Counted from the first letter of the stretch, positions 22,017 through 34,559 are shown. The stretch is DNA of 64,000 nt from Helicoverpa zea (GCF_022581195.2 NC_061482.1:18600001-18664000); one strand, 5' to 3'. The notes: generated from the letters alone by a model not told the origin. Program-made: numbers and translations.

Positions 22017-24767
22017 ATACAACAGTTGTAGTGCAAAGCCCTAAGCCTAATCCCGACACAGTGATATCACGCTTCTTTGCGAAACATCGGCGTTCACTCG
22101 AACGTTTTCTTTTTCGGTACTTTTGTATGATAATGGGAAGGCGTTACATGTTGTAGTATACAGGTAGGTTCTGATAAATATTCCGAACACAGACCAATCC
22201 GTTCGGTGGAATTTCGAAAAAAAACGTGATAAACAACTCTGGTTAGAGATTGCTTGACAACAACTCTAGAAAAGACTGGCTGCATACATGAGGTTCTTAA
22301 CAACAGTTCTTAAAATTGTCATTTGTTGATTATTACACAATATTGGTACCTACAGTTCTTACCAAGCTCAATGGTGGATCTTCAACACAGAGGCTTGTTG
22401 GCCCATACACCGGTGCATCCCTGCCACCTCAAAATAGTTTCTGGACAGCAACATGTATTTTTCCCGGCCGCATTAAAATTCCAAAAAAAATAATGCATGT
22501 TCGTGTATCATCATAGAAATTTCTAATAGATCCCAATAAAAACAAGTTCCGCCACAAAAAGCAGAATGAGCACCAACAATACCGCCTCTAACACTAGGTT
22601 GAATCTCTCCAAAGTACAAAAAGTCCTTTATTACACTGCTGACAGTGTCCAACACCTCGGCGTGGCGGCTTCCTGCTGGTTACGTCACCTGGCACCTGAC
22701 AGTGCAGCCGTACTACAGACGCACGGACGCCCCACGCGGAGACACCTGATGCAATACGCTATACATCATTTATGAGACACGCTCGCACTTCTCGACAGAC
22801 TAAGGTCCTGCCGTGGTTTGAGATCGCTTATGATTATTATGTTAAAGAGTAGGACAGGTTACTCCTATTTTGTGCTGATTTAACTCGGCAATCCAAGGTG
22901 GCCGCATGTCTCTCTGCTATGCTCGCAATCGTGGATTGTCGATGGCTCAACAACGCAGCGTCTCGCGTCTTGTATAGAAACAATCAGAACAAGTGGACTT
23001 TTGACCCCCGACAGCTCTTCTAATCATTACTTAATATTATAAATGCGAAAACAACTATCTGAACGTGCTCTGTCTGTACCTACACGTACCTATAGCGCGC
23101 TTTCAAGCCAACACTACTGAACTGATTAAAATGAAATTGGCACACAGATAAGAGAGCTCCAGAGCCTGAGAAAAGCATCAGACTACTGTGTCCTAGTTGT
23201 GGGAAGTGGTTATATGTGTACATAGAAATAGTCTACAAACATACCAGAACTAGTTTTGACTACATGTTATGTAGCGAATGTTTCATATGAATAAAGTGAT
23301 GAAAACCCACAGACCTTATTGTGAATAAAACGGACCAAGGCCAAAAATAAAACGGACTGATCGTCTTGTAACTACAACTGTACCTGACCTAGCCAAACTT
23401 ACGTAACACATTACATGTAGCTCAGCAGACTAATCTTCCCGGTAATATATTATGCTTGCATAATGCTTCAATGATTAATAGAGAATGCACAATGTGCTGT
23501 AAGCTTATAAATTCTTCTGCTTCCTGTTCTGGTCGCATTTTGTTTAAAATTCCTGTTTTTTATTATGATTTATTCCATATTATTTAAATCGAATGTTGAA
23601 ATTCATAAATTATGTTTACACATAATACCCGCTGCGCTCACCGACACTACAGTTCTCATCCTCGTCAGAGCGGAAGTAAGCTCAAACACGAGGCAGCTAC
23701 GATACACCTTTTAGTATTTCCCTCGATGCCCTGTCTTCTCCATAATCAGACCAGCTTTATGTTTTCATACTATACTGTAGAAATACATATTTTCATTCAT
23801 TTCATTCATTCATACACAGAAATGTTTTTTTTTGGTCCAAACAAAATATACAGTCGCATTGAAATCTCCTTGTCGTCCTTTTTGGGAAATTAGTTGAGAA
23901 AGGAGTCTGGAGCGACGCGACGGGACGTCTGCGTCTTCCTGCAAAGTTTTTAAAACAAAATATCAAATTAATTAATGCCGTCAAAGAGTGTTTACTTGCC
24001 AACACGATACAGACTTTATTGCAACACCTTAGAGTAGAACTCACCTGCAAGAGTCCAAAAGTCATTTTTGCATGATACGGGGACCACAAAGATGCCAGTA
24101 AGTTTGCACCTTCCGGCCTTGGACTTAAGGTGCAATGTCAATGAGAATACTGGGGGCTTAAAGGTATTGCTTCAATTTGGTCTAGAAGCAAAAGTCATGG
24201 CGTGGTGAGTTCCGCGTCAATAATTATTAATACTGAGAAGAGGAAGTCTAGCTGGTAATGGCGATATAATTGGAAATTACCGTCTCACACATAGTATTCT
24301 AGAGTCTAGAGCGACTGCAAAGTTTGCTAAATTGAAGGTTTCAGTGAAAAGCCGGACATGCATGCCTTATAACTGGAAATATTAATGCGGCCATGGCACG
24401 ACAAGTTACTATTTTAAAATGGAACTACTTAACATGTTTATTTTTTAATAGTATACAATCTGCAGTGTGAATCCAGCCTACTACAGAAATGGCCATTGTG
24501 ATAGTTTCACTTTCACTGTTCTATTGCTAACGATCGTGAATATTGGTCCTCGAGACACAAGGGACTGGTCCCATAGAGAGGAAAACCCAATGACGCAGTA
24601 GAGTCCGACGTGTCGGGATAAGTTGTTAGTTCAATTGACCGAATTACATCCTGAAAGATTAACACTTGCGCGGGTCTAGCTAACCATATACCTACAAAAG
24701 TGCAACATATTTTTCTCATATCATCATCAAATCACTCGGTACTGTTTACGTGTGTGTGGTACGGACT
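22017..24767. other. Repeat-derived intergenic DNA, no intact gene
   Basis: 22320-23040 is a patchwork with GC-richer stretches (for example 22640-22760) that reads like decayed retroelement sequence but has no motif I can name. 23024-23330 begins AATATTATAAATGCGAAAAC and resembles the 5' part of a moth Helitron-like repeat. The rest is AT-rich with no gene. Confidence 0.4.
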
Positions 24768-25927
24768 GGATCTCGGATATTTCAATTAAAAATCATTAAG
24801 AACTTTGATTTTTGTTTATTTTATATTGTAAGCGAAGTGACAACTTCAGTATAATAATAGTTTAAAAAAACTAAAAAAACACGCTTTTTTTAGAAAACCG
24901 AACTAAAAAATAGAAAATAAATTTCAAAGAATATAAATTAATAATAGTGTGAATAAAAAAAAATATTTTATGTAAAAAAAAGCGTGTTAAAAACCTAATC
25001 CTTTTTTTTTTAGAATACATTTAAATAGTTGTCCAGCTAGGAACAAAATATAATTAATAAAACCTATGGACTACATAAGAAGTTTCAAACTGCTCTACAT
25101 CAGCTACGCCCTTAGGATAAGTGTCATCTAAAACTTTATCTCAAAAACGCAGCTTTGCCTGGACAAATATATAAATCTTACCAACCTGACCCTAGGGGAA
25201 TATAACCTGCGCACGGAATTTAACAATAACTCGTCCCTTACAATGCGATAACATGCGTAACAGACTAATAATAAAGTTAATTATTTAACTGTAGGTACCA
25301 AGTTGCACCACAACAACGCTCGCGACAAAAACGAGCAAAAAAAGTCGCGGAACGTGTTGCTAACAGCAAAGGATATCCAAAGTGAACATCCGTCCTGAAG
25401 GGTTTACCTTTATCTGTTAAGCTAAGAAAAAGTCTGATTCGACCACTTACAACTTCGCCGGACGCTAACGTGTCAGATGAAGGGATAAGTCACCGTTATC
25501 AAAGTTTCTTGCCTACTGGATAACCATTCCAACAAATTACGTAAATTCAAATTTTGGGTTTATAAATCAAATATAGGGATCATAAATCTTCGGCAGAAAA
25601 CATTGTGTCAAGCAAACACTCTTCGCGAGGCTATGCCCCTTATTACGAAGTCGATCTCAACCTCAACTGACCATCCAAAGATTCTTCCAAATCCGAAAAA
25701 ATATTAATTTCTGGAGTCGATTATTTCTATGCTCCTATATTATAAAAAAACACAAGTTAGAAACTTCGTAGTCCATAGGTTTTATTCATTATATTACAAC
25801 TATATAAATGTGTTCTATGAAAAAGAATAGGATTATGATTTTATACTGAAGTTGTCACTTCGCTCACAATCCGAGATAAAACAAAGTTAAAGTTCTTAAT
25901 GATTTTTAATTGCAATATCCGAGATCC
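24768..25927. mobile_element. Foldback element with about 100-bp inverted ends
   Basis: The left end (GGATCTCGGATATTTCAATT, on to AAGCGAAGTGACAACTTCAG) is mirrored at 25830-25927 with a few mismatches and small indels. A further inverted pair lies inside (AATAAAACCTATGGACTAC near 25057 and its complement near 25770). No ORF of note and no clear target duplication. A smaller inverted element is nested at 24880-25000. Confidence 0.75.
24880..25000. repeat. Small inverted repeat with AACACGCTTTTTTTA ends
   Basis: AACACGCTTTTTTTAG near 24880 is mirrored by TAAAAAAAAGCGTGTT near 24985. The same sequence, including the GTTCGGTTTTCTA block, reappears inverted at 48240-48530, so this is a dispersed family. 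Confidence 0.65.
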
Positions 25928-26249
25928 GGGTCGCTAGAGCACTGCGCGCTACAGTACTTACTGTACCATTATTGGTTCTCCTTAACAAGTTTTCTTTGGT
26001 AAATCAGACATTATTTCAACATTGCCAGCTTTTATAGCAACAAGTTTTACACAATCCTTGTATCGGTGTGACCGGCTGCAGCATCCTCAGTTGCGTCTGT
26101 TGTTACGTCACGCTCGCCTGCAACAGTTCAATAGGTGCGACTCTATCCTGATCTATGAACCTTTAGTAAAGAGGTACTGCGGCCTAAATGTCAGATGTAC
26201 CTTATAAAACTTTTATAATAATTATTATTTCATAATTGTCGTTACGGTC

Positions 26250-26525
26250 AATGGTTTAATACCCAAGAGCCTCGACGAACACCTCAGGAGGCTCTCGTTG
26301 GGCGCCTAGATCAAGGGACTGATTCAGAAGGCAGTACTCCTTGATACGGCACGTATTGTGAGGAGGTTTCTGTCTCTGGGACCCTAACCACCGGTACCTT
26401 GGACCCTGTGCCCGACATCGGTGGCAACCTATTTTTTATATTTTTAAATGTTTTTTATTATTATATTTAATATTTTAAAATGTAATAAATATGTGAGAAT
26501 AAATAAATGAAAAATAAAAATTATT
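26250..26525 (+). pseudogene. 3' end of a non-LTR retrotransposon
   Basis: Encodes a short reading containing QKAVLLDTARIVRRFLSLGP, which resembles the C-terminal end of moth non-LTR polyproteins, then an AT-rich 3' UTR ending in AATAAATAAATG and an A-rich tail near 26520. 5'-truncated, with no reverse transcriptase motifs in view. Confidence 0.55.
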
Positions 26526-26931
26526 TCATAATATTATTTCAATTTCATAAATCATCTTTGACATATATTTGCGTTTTATAGATTTCATCGTAAGAATCTG
26601 CTCAGTTCGCGAGTTTTAATTTAAGACGATTGATCGTCTTTTGCAAAGAATATTTTATAATCATGTAAAAAGTATCGTATTCATTTACCATATCAGTTGA
26701 CTAAATATTTGCGTCATAGCTTTATGAGCAATTGAATTGTAAGTTAATATTTTTCTAATCATTTCTGCTTTATCGAGCACACATCTACTTGATCCTGATC
26801 AAATAGTTGCAGTAATGTAACCAAATACATATCAATACGATATTGATGTCACCAGACCATCACAAACTACCGAGACCAATAAATTAGCTATTCATAACAA
26901 ACATAAATGATGTGACAATCTTTCATAATCT

Positions 26932-27328
26932 TTCTAATTTCCATAAGTCGTGGTGGCCTAGTAGGTAAAGGACCAACCTCTCAAGTATGAGGGCGCGGGT
27001 TCGATCCCAGGTCAGGCAAGTACCAATGCAACTTTTCTAAGTTTGTATGTACTTTCTAAGTATTTCTTAGACACCATGGACTGTGTTTCGGATGGCACGT
27101 TAAACTTAGGTCCCGGCTGTCATTGAACATCCTTGGCAGTCGTTACGGGTAGTCAGAAGCCAGTAAGTCTGACACCAGTCTAACCAAGGGGTATCGGGTT
27201 GCCCGGGTAACTGGGTTGAGGAGGTCAGATAGGCAGTCGCTTCCTGTAAAGCACTGGTACTCAGCTGAATCCGGTTAGACTGGAAGCCGACCCCAACATG
27301 ATTGGAAAAGGCTCGGAGGATGATGATG
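26932..27328 (+). mobile_element. SINE family A, full-length
   Basis: About 397 bp flanked by a 15-bp target duplication AATCTTTCATAATCT (26917-26931 and 27329-27343). The head is tRNA-like: GTGGCCTAGTAGGTAAAGG is the A-box region and GGTTCGATCCC is the B box of an RNA polymerase III promoter. The body has the CTTGGCAGTCGTTACGGGTA and GTATCGGGTTGCCCGGGTAA blocks, and the tail is a GATGATGAT run. Confidence 0.9.
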
Positions 27329-27343
27329 AATCTTTCATAATCT

Positions 27344-29469
27344 CCAAAATGTGCCAACGTTGCAAACTTATATTTTCATAATAAAAATTACCAAAATATA
27401 ATAAAATAATATAATAAAGTATATTTCGGTCATATTTCATAATATGTAGTTCATAATGCAAGAATGAAATGAGAGCGGTTTAGTGTTCGCCGCTTCCTCG
27501 TGACCTGGTACCGATCGCTGCTCGACTCGACTGGTTGTATGCACATTATCATTACGCATTTTATCCTTAAACAGGCAAGCACGACCGTCCAGATAGACAG
27601 ATAATGCTTTTAATTTCGCTGGTTAATCATATTTGGCTGGTGATTAAATAAATATGATGTAGAACATGCTTACTTTTCTCAACTGAATAGCTTCTCTTTT
27701 TTTAATGTTTGTTTCCAATTGTCAAGTAAGTTACTTACATTACTTGATTTTGAAACAATTTTGTGTGTTTCGTAGATTTTACTTGAATACGACCTCTCAT
27801 GGTTTCTTCGCGAATCTATTTTTTTATCTTTGTAAGCTAAATAATAATCTTTATCATTATACCTATTTTAATCGAATTACATCATTAAGCGCAGCAGTCG
27901 TATGAAAACGTGAAGCACAGTCATAGTAATTTACGAGCTAGTTTTATTGACGAAACTATTAGCATATACGATTATTATAGGCGATAATATAATCGCTTGA
28001 CGAATGATGCACAGTAAGAATATAGAACTACGGGTTATAGCTTGTATTATATAAATAATTAGCAACGTAACATCATTGAAGATTGAAATCGTGTTTTAAT
28101 AAATAAAATATTATAACGTATCTGATGATGTTCAGGAATGCGAGGTCTGCTGCACTCTTCTGCGTTCGCTGTTAGTGCGCTCGCCAGAACTATCTCATTT
28201 CGTTTATTTTACCTAAACAGGACTGAGCCATGTTTAGGCGAACACCAAGACTACTACATGCCTTTTGTTTATCAATATCATCTGCCTACCCTTTTCCTAA
28301 CTGGGTGAAGTAGGCTTTAAGTTTATCTAGATGCAGCTGAGTAGCAGTGCTCATCGAAAAGCAAACCCCTATCGGATCTCCACAACCCAGTCACTCTTGG
28401 TGAATGAGGTGCCTCCCAATAACCTGACTGGATAATTTCATAAGGAGTTGCAGCGACAACATGAGCCGACACTTCCCGCAGCGGGCTGACGGCGGCGGCG
28501 CCGCGAGCGCACGCGTGCTGCGCATCGCGGTCAGATGCTATCTCAGCTTGCAATAACTTACTAATGTAGGTCCAGTCAAACCATATCGTAACATCACTTG
28601 CAATCGCACTCCTTATTAACCTTCTTCATATTAGCTTTTTAAATAAATGCTTAAAAATGTACGAGTTTTGTAATCTGTTTGTAATTTACGCGGAGTATCA
28701 GTATCTAATAGCAATAGTTTATATATAGCAACTTACTGTGTTCGCGAAAGTAACTACCTGGGTAACATTAAACAGGTGGAAAACAGCTCTTCCAAGCTAA
28801 GGCCTTCATTCATCTGCTTAGCCTTTTTTCCTAACTATCTATGTTGTAAGTACAACTTCTAGCCGCGGGCGGAAGCTACCCTAAATTATTGTTTTCCTTC
28901 AATATTCCAATAAATACTGTGAATGAATACAAGTATTATCATGGGGTATGCTTTGTTTCGATTTCTCTGAACCCTAGAAATCATAAACTAATAAACTCTC
29001 GTTGTGGTGAACTACACTTGAGAGCAAAATATTTGGATCAGTACAATAATATGTCGCTCCAAGTGCGTAGTTACCTAATCAATGTGAGGCTATTTCGAAT
29101 AGTCTATCAATGCGCAATCTTTGTAAAACAATACAATCATCGTGTTTATGAAATGAAGTAGATACAATATTACGTGTCCGTGTCACACGGCTCTGCAAGT
29201 GAGTGACTACATGAACACCCAGCTGCAGGCATCTACTTCTAGAGCAATGTGAAAAAGTTTACCTAATTTTTTACCTTTCAATGTTTTTGCAAGTCAGTTT
29301 TGAGTAGGTACCTAAGGTTAAATCTAACGTATATATAATATGCAGCTTTCAATAGCTGACCTAAATGACTTATAACCAGGTGTAAACAGGTTCATGTGCA
29401 GTGGTGATCATATTTAATGAATTGCTTTGTGCTTTGAAGTCAATTCTCGGGAATATTGTTATGTTGTTT
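27344..29469. other. AT-rich intergenic DNA with one GC-rich patch
   Basis: No recognisable gene. 28455-28530 is a sharp GC-rich patch (CGGCGGCGGCGCCGCGAGCG) in AT-rich DNA; it gives a 31-codon plus-strand ORF from ATGAGCCGACAC but no matching splice sites. A Helitron remnant (GCCGCGGGCGGAAGCTACC) is at about 28862. Confidence 0.4.
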
Positions 29470-29477
29470 GTGTAGGT

Positions 29478-30627
29478 CAGTGGTTCCCAAACTTATTTTG
29501 TCTAATGCCCACTTTGAGAATAAATGTTTTTTTAGCGCCCCCATTTTTTAGGGTTCCTTATCCAAGGAGTAAAACGGGACCCTATTGTTTTCGCTCCTCT
29601 GTCCCTCCGTGCGTCCGTCCGTCTGTCACCAGGCGGTATCTCATGAACCGTGATAGTTAGAGAGTTGACATTTTCACAGATGATGTATTCAGTGCCTTTT
29701 TTAACTCTACCAGCGCCCTGGGCAAGATTTCAATGGCGCCTTCTAACTGCAATTCAAACCCATACGAAAAACAGACACATTATGTAGTTACCGGAAGCGC
29801 GAGTGAAGCGAGCGCGAATTTTTTTTTTATAGATAACAAGTCTTAAAAAATTACATAAAATGTAGCCCAATCGTACATAAGTTATTGCTGGTTGGTGAAT
29901 GCAAAAACACGGGAACATAGCTTCAGATAGCGCGAGCGAAGCGAGCGTGAAAATTTTTGTTATATTTTAGAATTCAAAACAAAAATTAATTAAAATGTAG
30001 CCCAAACGTACATAACTCTTTGTTGGTGTTGGCTCCTATGTATTAAAATTTTTTGACTTAATAGTACCGTTTTGGGACTAAGTTCATATGGAAACTAGAA
30101 GTTACTTTCTTATTAATAAAAGGACTTAAAAACGACGATACCTTTTTGCTAAAATTAAAGAAAATAAAAACAACTGTAAAGTGAAGCAAAACCCGAAAAT
30201 TTTTGAGTTTTGTATCACTAAAAGTTCTAAACATATATAATAAAAGGCATTTGTGCAAGAAGCCGCGAGCGAAGGGAGCGCGAATTTTTTAGTTTTGGGA
30301 CATAAAAGTAGTGTTTGTTCGAGAATTTCTCAAATTTAACGCGGAATTAAACACAAATTAAAAGAAACCCTGACGGGATCGACAGTCAGCTCTCGCAGCT
30401 CGTCAGCAGTCGTCTTTGTTTCTTCGGCACTCCAATTTTCCGAGTTTGAGCAATCTTTGAATTCATATTAGTTGATGTTCACAAGTTGTTGTTGAGAGTA
30501 AATAAAATTACAAATGACCCCCAGGCCGCTACACAACGCCCCCATTTTCTTTCTGGGTCTCTTACCGCCCCCCTTGAGACCTGCAGCGCCCACAAGGGGG
30601 CGTTATCGCCCACTTTGGGAAAGACTG
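29478..30627. mobile_element. hAT-type non-autonomous element with nested repeat
   Basis: 1150 bp between an 8-bp target duplication GTGTAGGT (29470-29477 and 30628-30635). Ends CAGTGGTTCCCAAA and, inverted, CAGTCTTTCCCAAA. It carries three GCGAGCGAAGSGAGCG motifs followed by T-runs near 29800, 29935 and 30265. A different moth repeat (GGGTTCCTTATCC to GATGATGTATTCAGTG, about 29549-29694) is inserted near its left end. No transposase. Confidence 0.88.
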
Positions 30628-30694
30628 GTGTAGGTTGTAGACAAAAGCCACCAAACACTATAGGTATACCAAATAGCTATAGTAATATCAAATA

Positions 30695-30890
30695 CCTTTT
30701 TTTTTTAACGACGTCAAAAATCATCAAATTACCCCTCCAGCTGTGGGTTAGCAGCGGTGAGGGAGTGTCAGACTCTTACTGACTAAAAACCGTCGTGTTC
30801 CGTCATAGGCCTTTTATGTACCAGGGCCGCGGTATCTCTTTCGAACAACCCGCAGCCCCGGCAGGCCTTGGCCCTGCTGGGCCCCGCTGG
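30695..30890 (-). mobile_element. Short retroposon copy, 5'-truncated
   Basis: 196 bp flanked by an 11-bp duplication AATATCAAATA (30684-30694 and 30891-30901), with the poly-A end on the minus strand (a T-run at 30697-30706). It shares its sequence with 52634-52797 (GTCTGACACTCCCTCACCGC, GGTACATAAAAGGCC). Different 5' ends, a common poly-A 3' end and long target duplications indicate target-primed retroposition by a non-LTR element or SINE. Confidence 0.82.
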
Positions 30891-31133
30891 AATATCAAAT
30901 AAGGTACCCGCGGGTATTAAGGCCTGTCGGATAATAAGGCCTAAATGTCAAAAATCGTACGAAATATAACAGTTGACGATCGAGGTTACACTCACACATG
31001 CATAGCGCGTGTACACGTCGCTGCGAAGCGGCGAACGCGCTCTTTCATTGGCCACGGCGCCAGTATCGTCGAAAAAATTTTGAGGAGTGGTCGCGAGGCC
31101 GGAATTATAAAAATTGGCTCCAGAAAAACGTAA

Positions 31134-31882
31134 GTAAAGGACAATGCCAGGGTCTGGGCTCAAAGTTTGCCCAGCAGTGGGAGTAGTTCCAGGGGGGTTC
31201 CTTAGTGCGCTCTGAACACGTAATGCAATTTTATTTGAAATCGCTCCGGAGTCCCGAGGAAAACCGGTTCTTATATTCCACATGAGTAGTCACTTTACAA
31301 AGCCTGAGCCATTTGCCCAGTAGTGGGAGTGGTTGAAATAGGTTGTTTACTTCACTTTTAACACGAAATTAAAATATTTTTGGAATCGCACCCTGGTGTC
31401 CCGAGGAAAACGGGTTCAAATGTTTTCCATAGATAGTCACTTTACAAAGTCTTAGGCATTTGCCTAGCACTGGGAGTGGTCAAAATAGGTTATTTACTTC
31501 ACTCTTAATACGAAACCTAAATATTTTTGAAATCGCTCCCAGGGATCCCGAGGAAAACTGGTTCAAATGTTCTCCATAGATAGTCACGTTACTAAATTTT
31601 AGGCATTTGCCCAGTAGTGGGCGTAGTTGAAATAGCATCCTCACTTCACTCTTAACACGAAATAAAAATATTTTTGAAATCGGTCCCAGGGGTCCAGCGA
31701 ATATAGCATATTTTGCGTAATATTGAATAAGAGTCAAACAAGTTTTTCTCAGGACTCCTGGGATAGATTTTGAAATACTTTGGTCTGGGTACTAATATAA
31801 GCCTATAGAACAGCATACACTATGCAGTAATTGTGGGCAATCCTTGAGCCCAACTTCCATACAAAGAATAGCATTGTCCTTT
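31134..31882. mobile_element. Inverted-end element with 147-bp tandem repeats
   Basis: The ends AAAGGACAATGCC and GCATTGTCCTTT are inverted and enclose about 3.5 units with a 146-147 bp period; the shared TTTGCCCAG starts fall at 31166, 31312, 31459 and 31606. Each unit contains CGAGGAAAA(C/A)GGTTC and a TAGTCAC block. No ORF with known domains. Class unknown. Confidence 0.65.
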
Positions 31883-32083
31883 GTAATATCACAGATACAT
31901 ACCTGCATTGACTGTCTGTTCGTTAATTATTGTATGCTTGCACCTACCTTACCATATTAAGGGGTTTATCGTATTAAAAAATATATTTATTTTGTTTTTT
32001 GTAAGCACGCGGTTCGCAGATATATAGCCTATAAAATTTGACTTATAAATAAGGGTTGTATTTTTGGAATGCATGTATGTGTA

Positions 32084-32402
32084 AAGTCGTGGTGGCCTAG
32101 TGGGAAAGTCGTGGTGGCCTAGTGGGTAAAGAACCAACCTTTCGAGTATGAGGGTGTGGGTTCGATTCCAGGGTCAGGCAAGTACCAATGCAACTTTTCT
32201 AAGTTTGGTATGTACTTTCTAAGTATACTTAGACACCAATGGCTGATAAAAAGGTGAAGGAAAAAACATCTTGAGGAAACCTGGACTATAAGTCTGAAAT
32301 CACCAACCCGCATTGAGCAAGCGTGGTGATTAATGCTCAATCCTTCTCCATGTGAGAGGAGGCCTGTGCCCAGCAGTGGGACGATAAAAAGGCTGTAACA
32401 GT
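32084..32402 (+). mobile_element. SINE family B, full-length with partial head duplication
   Basis: Flanked by the 11-bp duplication ATGTATGTGTA (32073-32083 and 32403-32413). It uses the same tRNA-like head as family A (B box GGTTCGATTCC) but a different body (GAGGAAACCTGGACT, CCCGCATTGAGCAAGCG, CCCAGCAGTGGGACGATAAA). The first about 20 bp of the head are repeated in tandem. Confidence 0.9.
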
Positions 32403-32413
32403 ATGTATGTGTA

Positions 32414-34041
32414 TAGGTATGTATATAGGTATGTCTAATTTATTTGTTTGTTTTCAGTTCTAAGAACCACGACGCTTCCCAAACGGGCATTGTGAACTGG
32501 CAATGAAACAATGCTCGCAATGCGTCAAGTGGTATCATGAGCAGTGTGTCGGTTTGTCGATAGAAGATACTGATGACTTTCAGTATCCTAGTAGATGCGA
32601 ATAGAGGCAATTTATTTAATATTCCAAGACCATTTATGTTCCTATTACTTTATTTGTATGATTATTAATATCAAAAATACCAATTTACAAAGTTTAAGTT
32701 GATTTTTCGATAGTTTTAACTATAGGCCTTTTTACCTTCCCTTAGCCTTCAGAGAGAGTTTTAAAAAAAGTTAAATATTCTTTTAATTTAAAGCAGAAGA
32801 TGCTATTTTTTGTTTAAACTTTGTAGTTATTTAAGTAAATGACTAATAAAACTTGTTGATTATGACGGTCATTTTTCATTTTATTACAAATTTCCCTTAG
32901 CTAGGCCTTCATACCCCCAGGTACCTTACCTTCCTTGTTACCATTTCTCGTACTCACTTCAAATTTACAAAGGCTGGTAAAAGGTGGGTAAAAAATATTG
33001 GTAAAGCTGAACTTTCCCATAGTAAAGTAAATTATCGCATCTAAAGCTTATTCATATCTCATGCTTAAAAGCCGATATTTTAACATAGATTTAAGTTTTT
33101 GTATAATATATTATGTATGTTAGTCTTTAAGGTATATATCTATGGGCCTATGCAGCCTGAAAATAAAGAGATTTGATTTGATTTAACAAAACTTCATTTT
33201 CTTGCTGTAGGTTAAGTTATAACTTGGTTTACCTACCAGTTCCAATCTAGTCAGGTTACGATTGAGTAGACAAACGCACACACCAGACGTAGGTATACAC
33301 TGTCGAGTCGGAAGTGCAAGCCAGGGGCTTATCAACAGGCAATAGACTGGCGGCCACGCTCTTATCTCACCTCGTTGCTATACGCATGCATACAATGTGC
33401 TGCACCGTCATCATCGGAAACACGGTTCAATGAGTACCAGGTAGGGGTCAGGGCAAAGAAAGATTTTTATTATATTTCTAAAACCAACAAGTTTGTTTAG
33501 CACGTCCAATTTTTTAATATGACGTTGGCGCAAAAATCAACAGCTTACCTAAAAACACGTACCTAGTACCTACACTACAAAGTTCATGATAGAACCGACT
33601 GTCGTGCAACATGTAGTGAAAGAGTCGCACGACTTACGAAGCACCTAAAATTATCTGCAACTAGAACTAGATGAATCTCCGTGTATTTTCGAATTTGCAA
33701 AAATTGCATGACTTGTATAATAAAACGCAACACTATTTTCCTACTCCTATTAGTGATATTTATGTGATTTGTCTTCCTATGGAAACAATAACTATTATCC
33801 TGGATTTAAAGTTGGTAGATTATTGTAACTCTGCGACGAATAATAAGGTAATGTGAACTCAACATATCAGAAACAATTCGCGCCTTTGACCAGCAAAACA
33901 AAACAAAAATAAAATACTTAATCGGTGGATTCGTGTAGAATGTTGCCAGCAGTCAGGTAAGCGCGTGGTGGAACACGTCGGAGCAATCGATCACGCCTGC
34001 AGAGCCTGAAGCTATTACCGTGAAGGCTTCATAAACTATTA
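32414..34041. other. AT-rich intergenic DNA, no gene seen
   Basis: 32455-32600 gives a short Cys-rich plus-strand reading (around CKQCSQCVKWYHEQCVG-like codons, partly out of frame) that may be a decayed zinc-finger end of a transposase, but it is too short to call. The remainder shows nothing recognisable. Confidence 0.35.
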
Positions 34042-34044
34042 TTA

Positions 34045-34227
34045 GGGTCAATTCCCACTGAAAGAGCAGCGGCCGGCAGCGGCCGGCAGCGGCCGTAATT
34101 GCACGGGATTGAGCGCGAGCGCGGCGGGCCGCGCGGCGCCGCGCGGCGCCGCACCGCGCCGCGCTCTTACATTTTCCGTGCTCTTACGGCCGCTGCCGGC
34201 CGCTGCTCTTTCAGTGGGAATTGACCC
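34045..34227. mobile_element. PIF/Harbinger-type MITE, very GC-rich
   Basis: 183 bp with inverted ends GGGTCAATTCCCACTGAAAG (about 40 bp, mirrored at the right) and a 3-bp TTA target duplication (34042-34044 and 34228-34230), the pattern of PIF/Harbinger elements. The ends contain GCGGCCGGCA repeats and the centre is GCGCGGCGCC-rich, in sharp contrast to AT-rich flanks. Confidence 0.88.
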
Positions 34228-34253
34228 TTAACTCGTTACAATCATGTAAATTA

Positions 34254-34551
34254 GTCGTGGTGGCCTAGTGGGTAAACAACCAACCTCTCGAGTATGAGGG
34301 TGTGGGTTCGATTCCAGTTCAGGCAAGTACTAATGCAACTTCTCTAAATTTGTATGTACTTTATATTACATCTTGGACACCAATGGCTGATAAAAAGGTG
34401 AAGGAAAACATCTTGAGGAAACCTGGACTATATAGTCTGAAATCACCAACCCGCATTGAGCAAGCGTGGTGATTAATGCTCATTCCTTCTCTGTGTGAGA
34501 GGAGGCCTGAGCCCAGCAGTGGGACGATAAAAAGGCTGTAACAGTAATAAC
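34254..34551 (+). mobile_element. SINE family B, full-length
   Basis: Flanked by the duplication GTAAATTA (34246-34253 and 34552-34559). Head and body as in the copy at 32084. It lies only 26 bp downstream of the Harbinger MITE. Confidence 0.9.
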
Positions 34552-34559
34552 GTAAATTA

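Noticed and set aside
28438..28553. GC-rich patch with a 31-codon ORF from ATGAGCCGACAC
   Set aside because: No consensus donor in frame and no partner exon found; could be a first exon of an unseen gene but not supportable.
32084..32165. tRNA gene
   Set aside because: A and B boxes are present but the cloverleaf is not intact and the sequence continues into a SINE body with target duplications.
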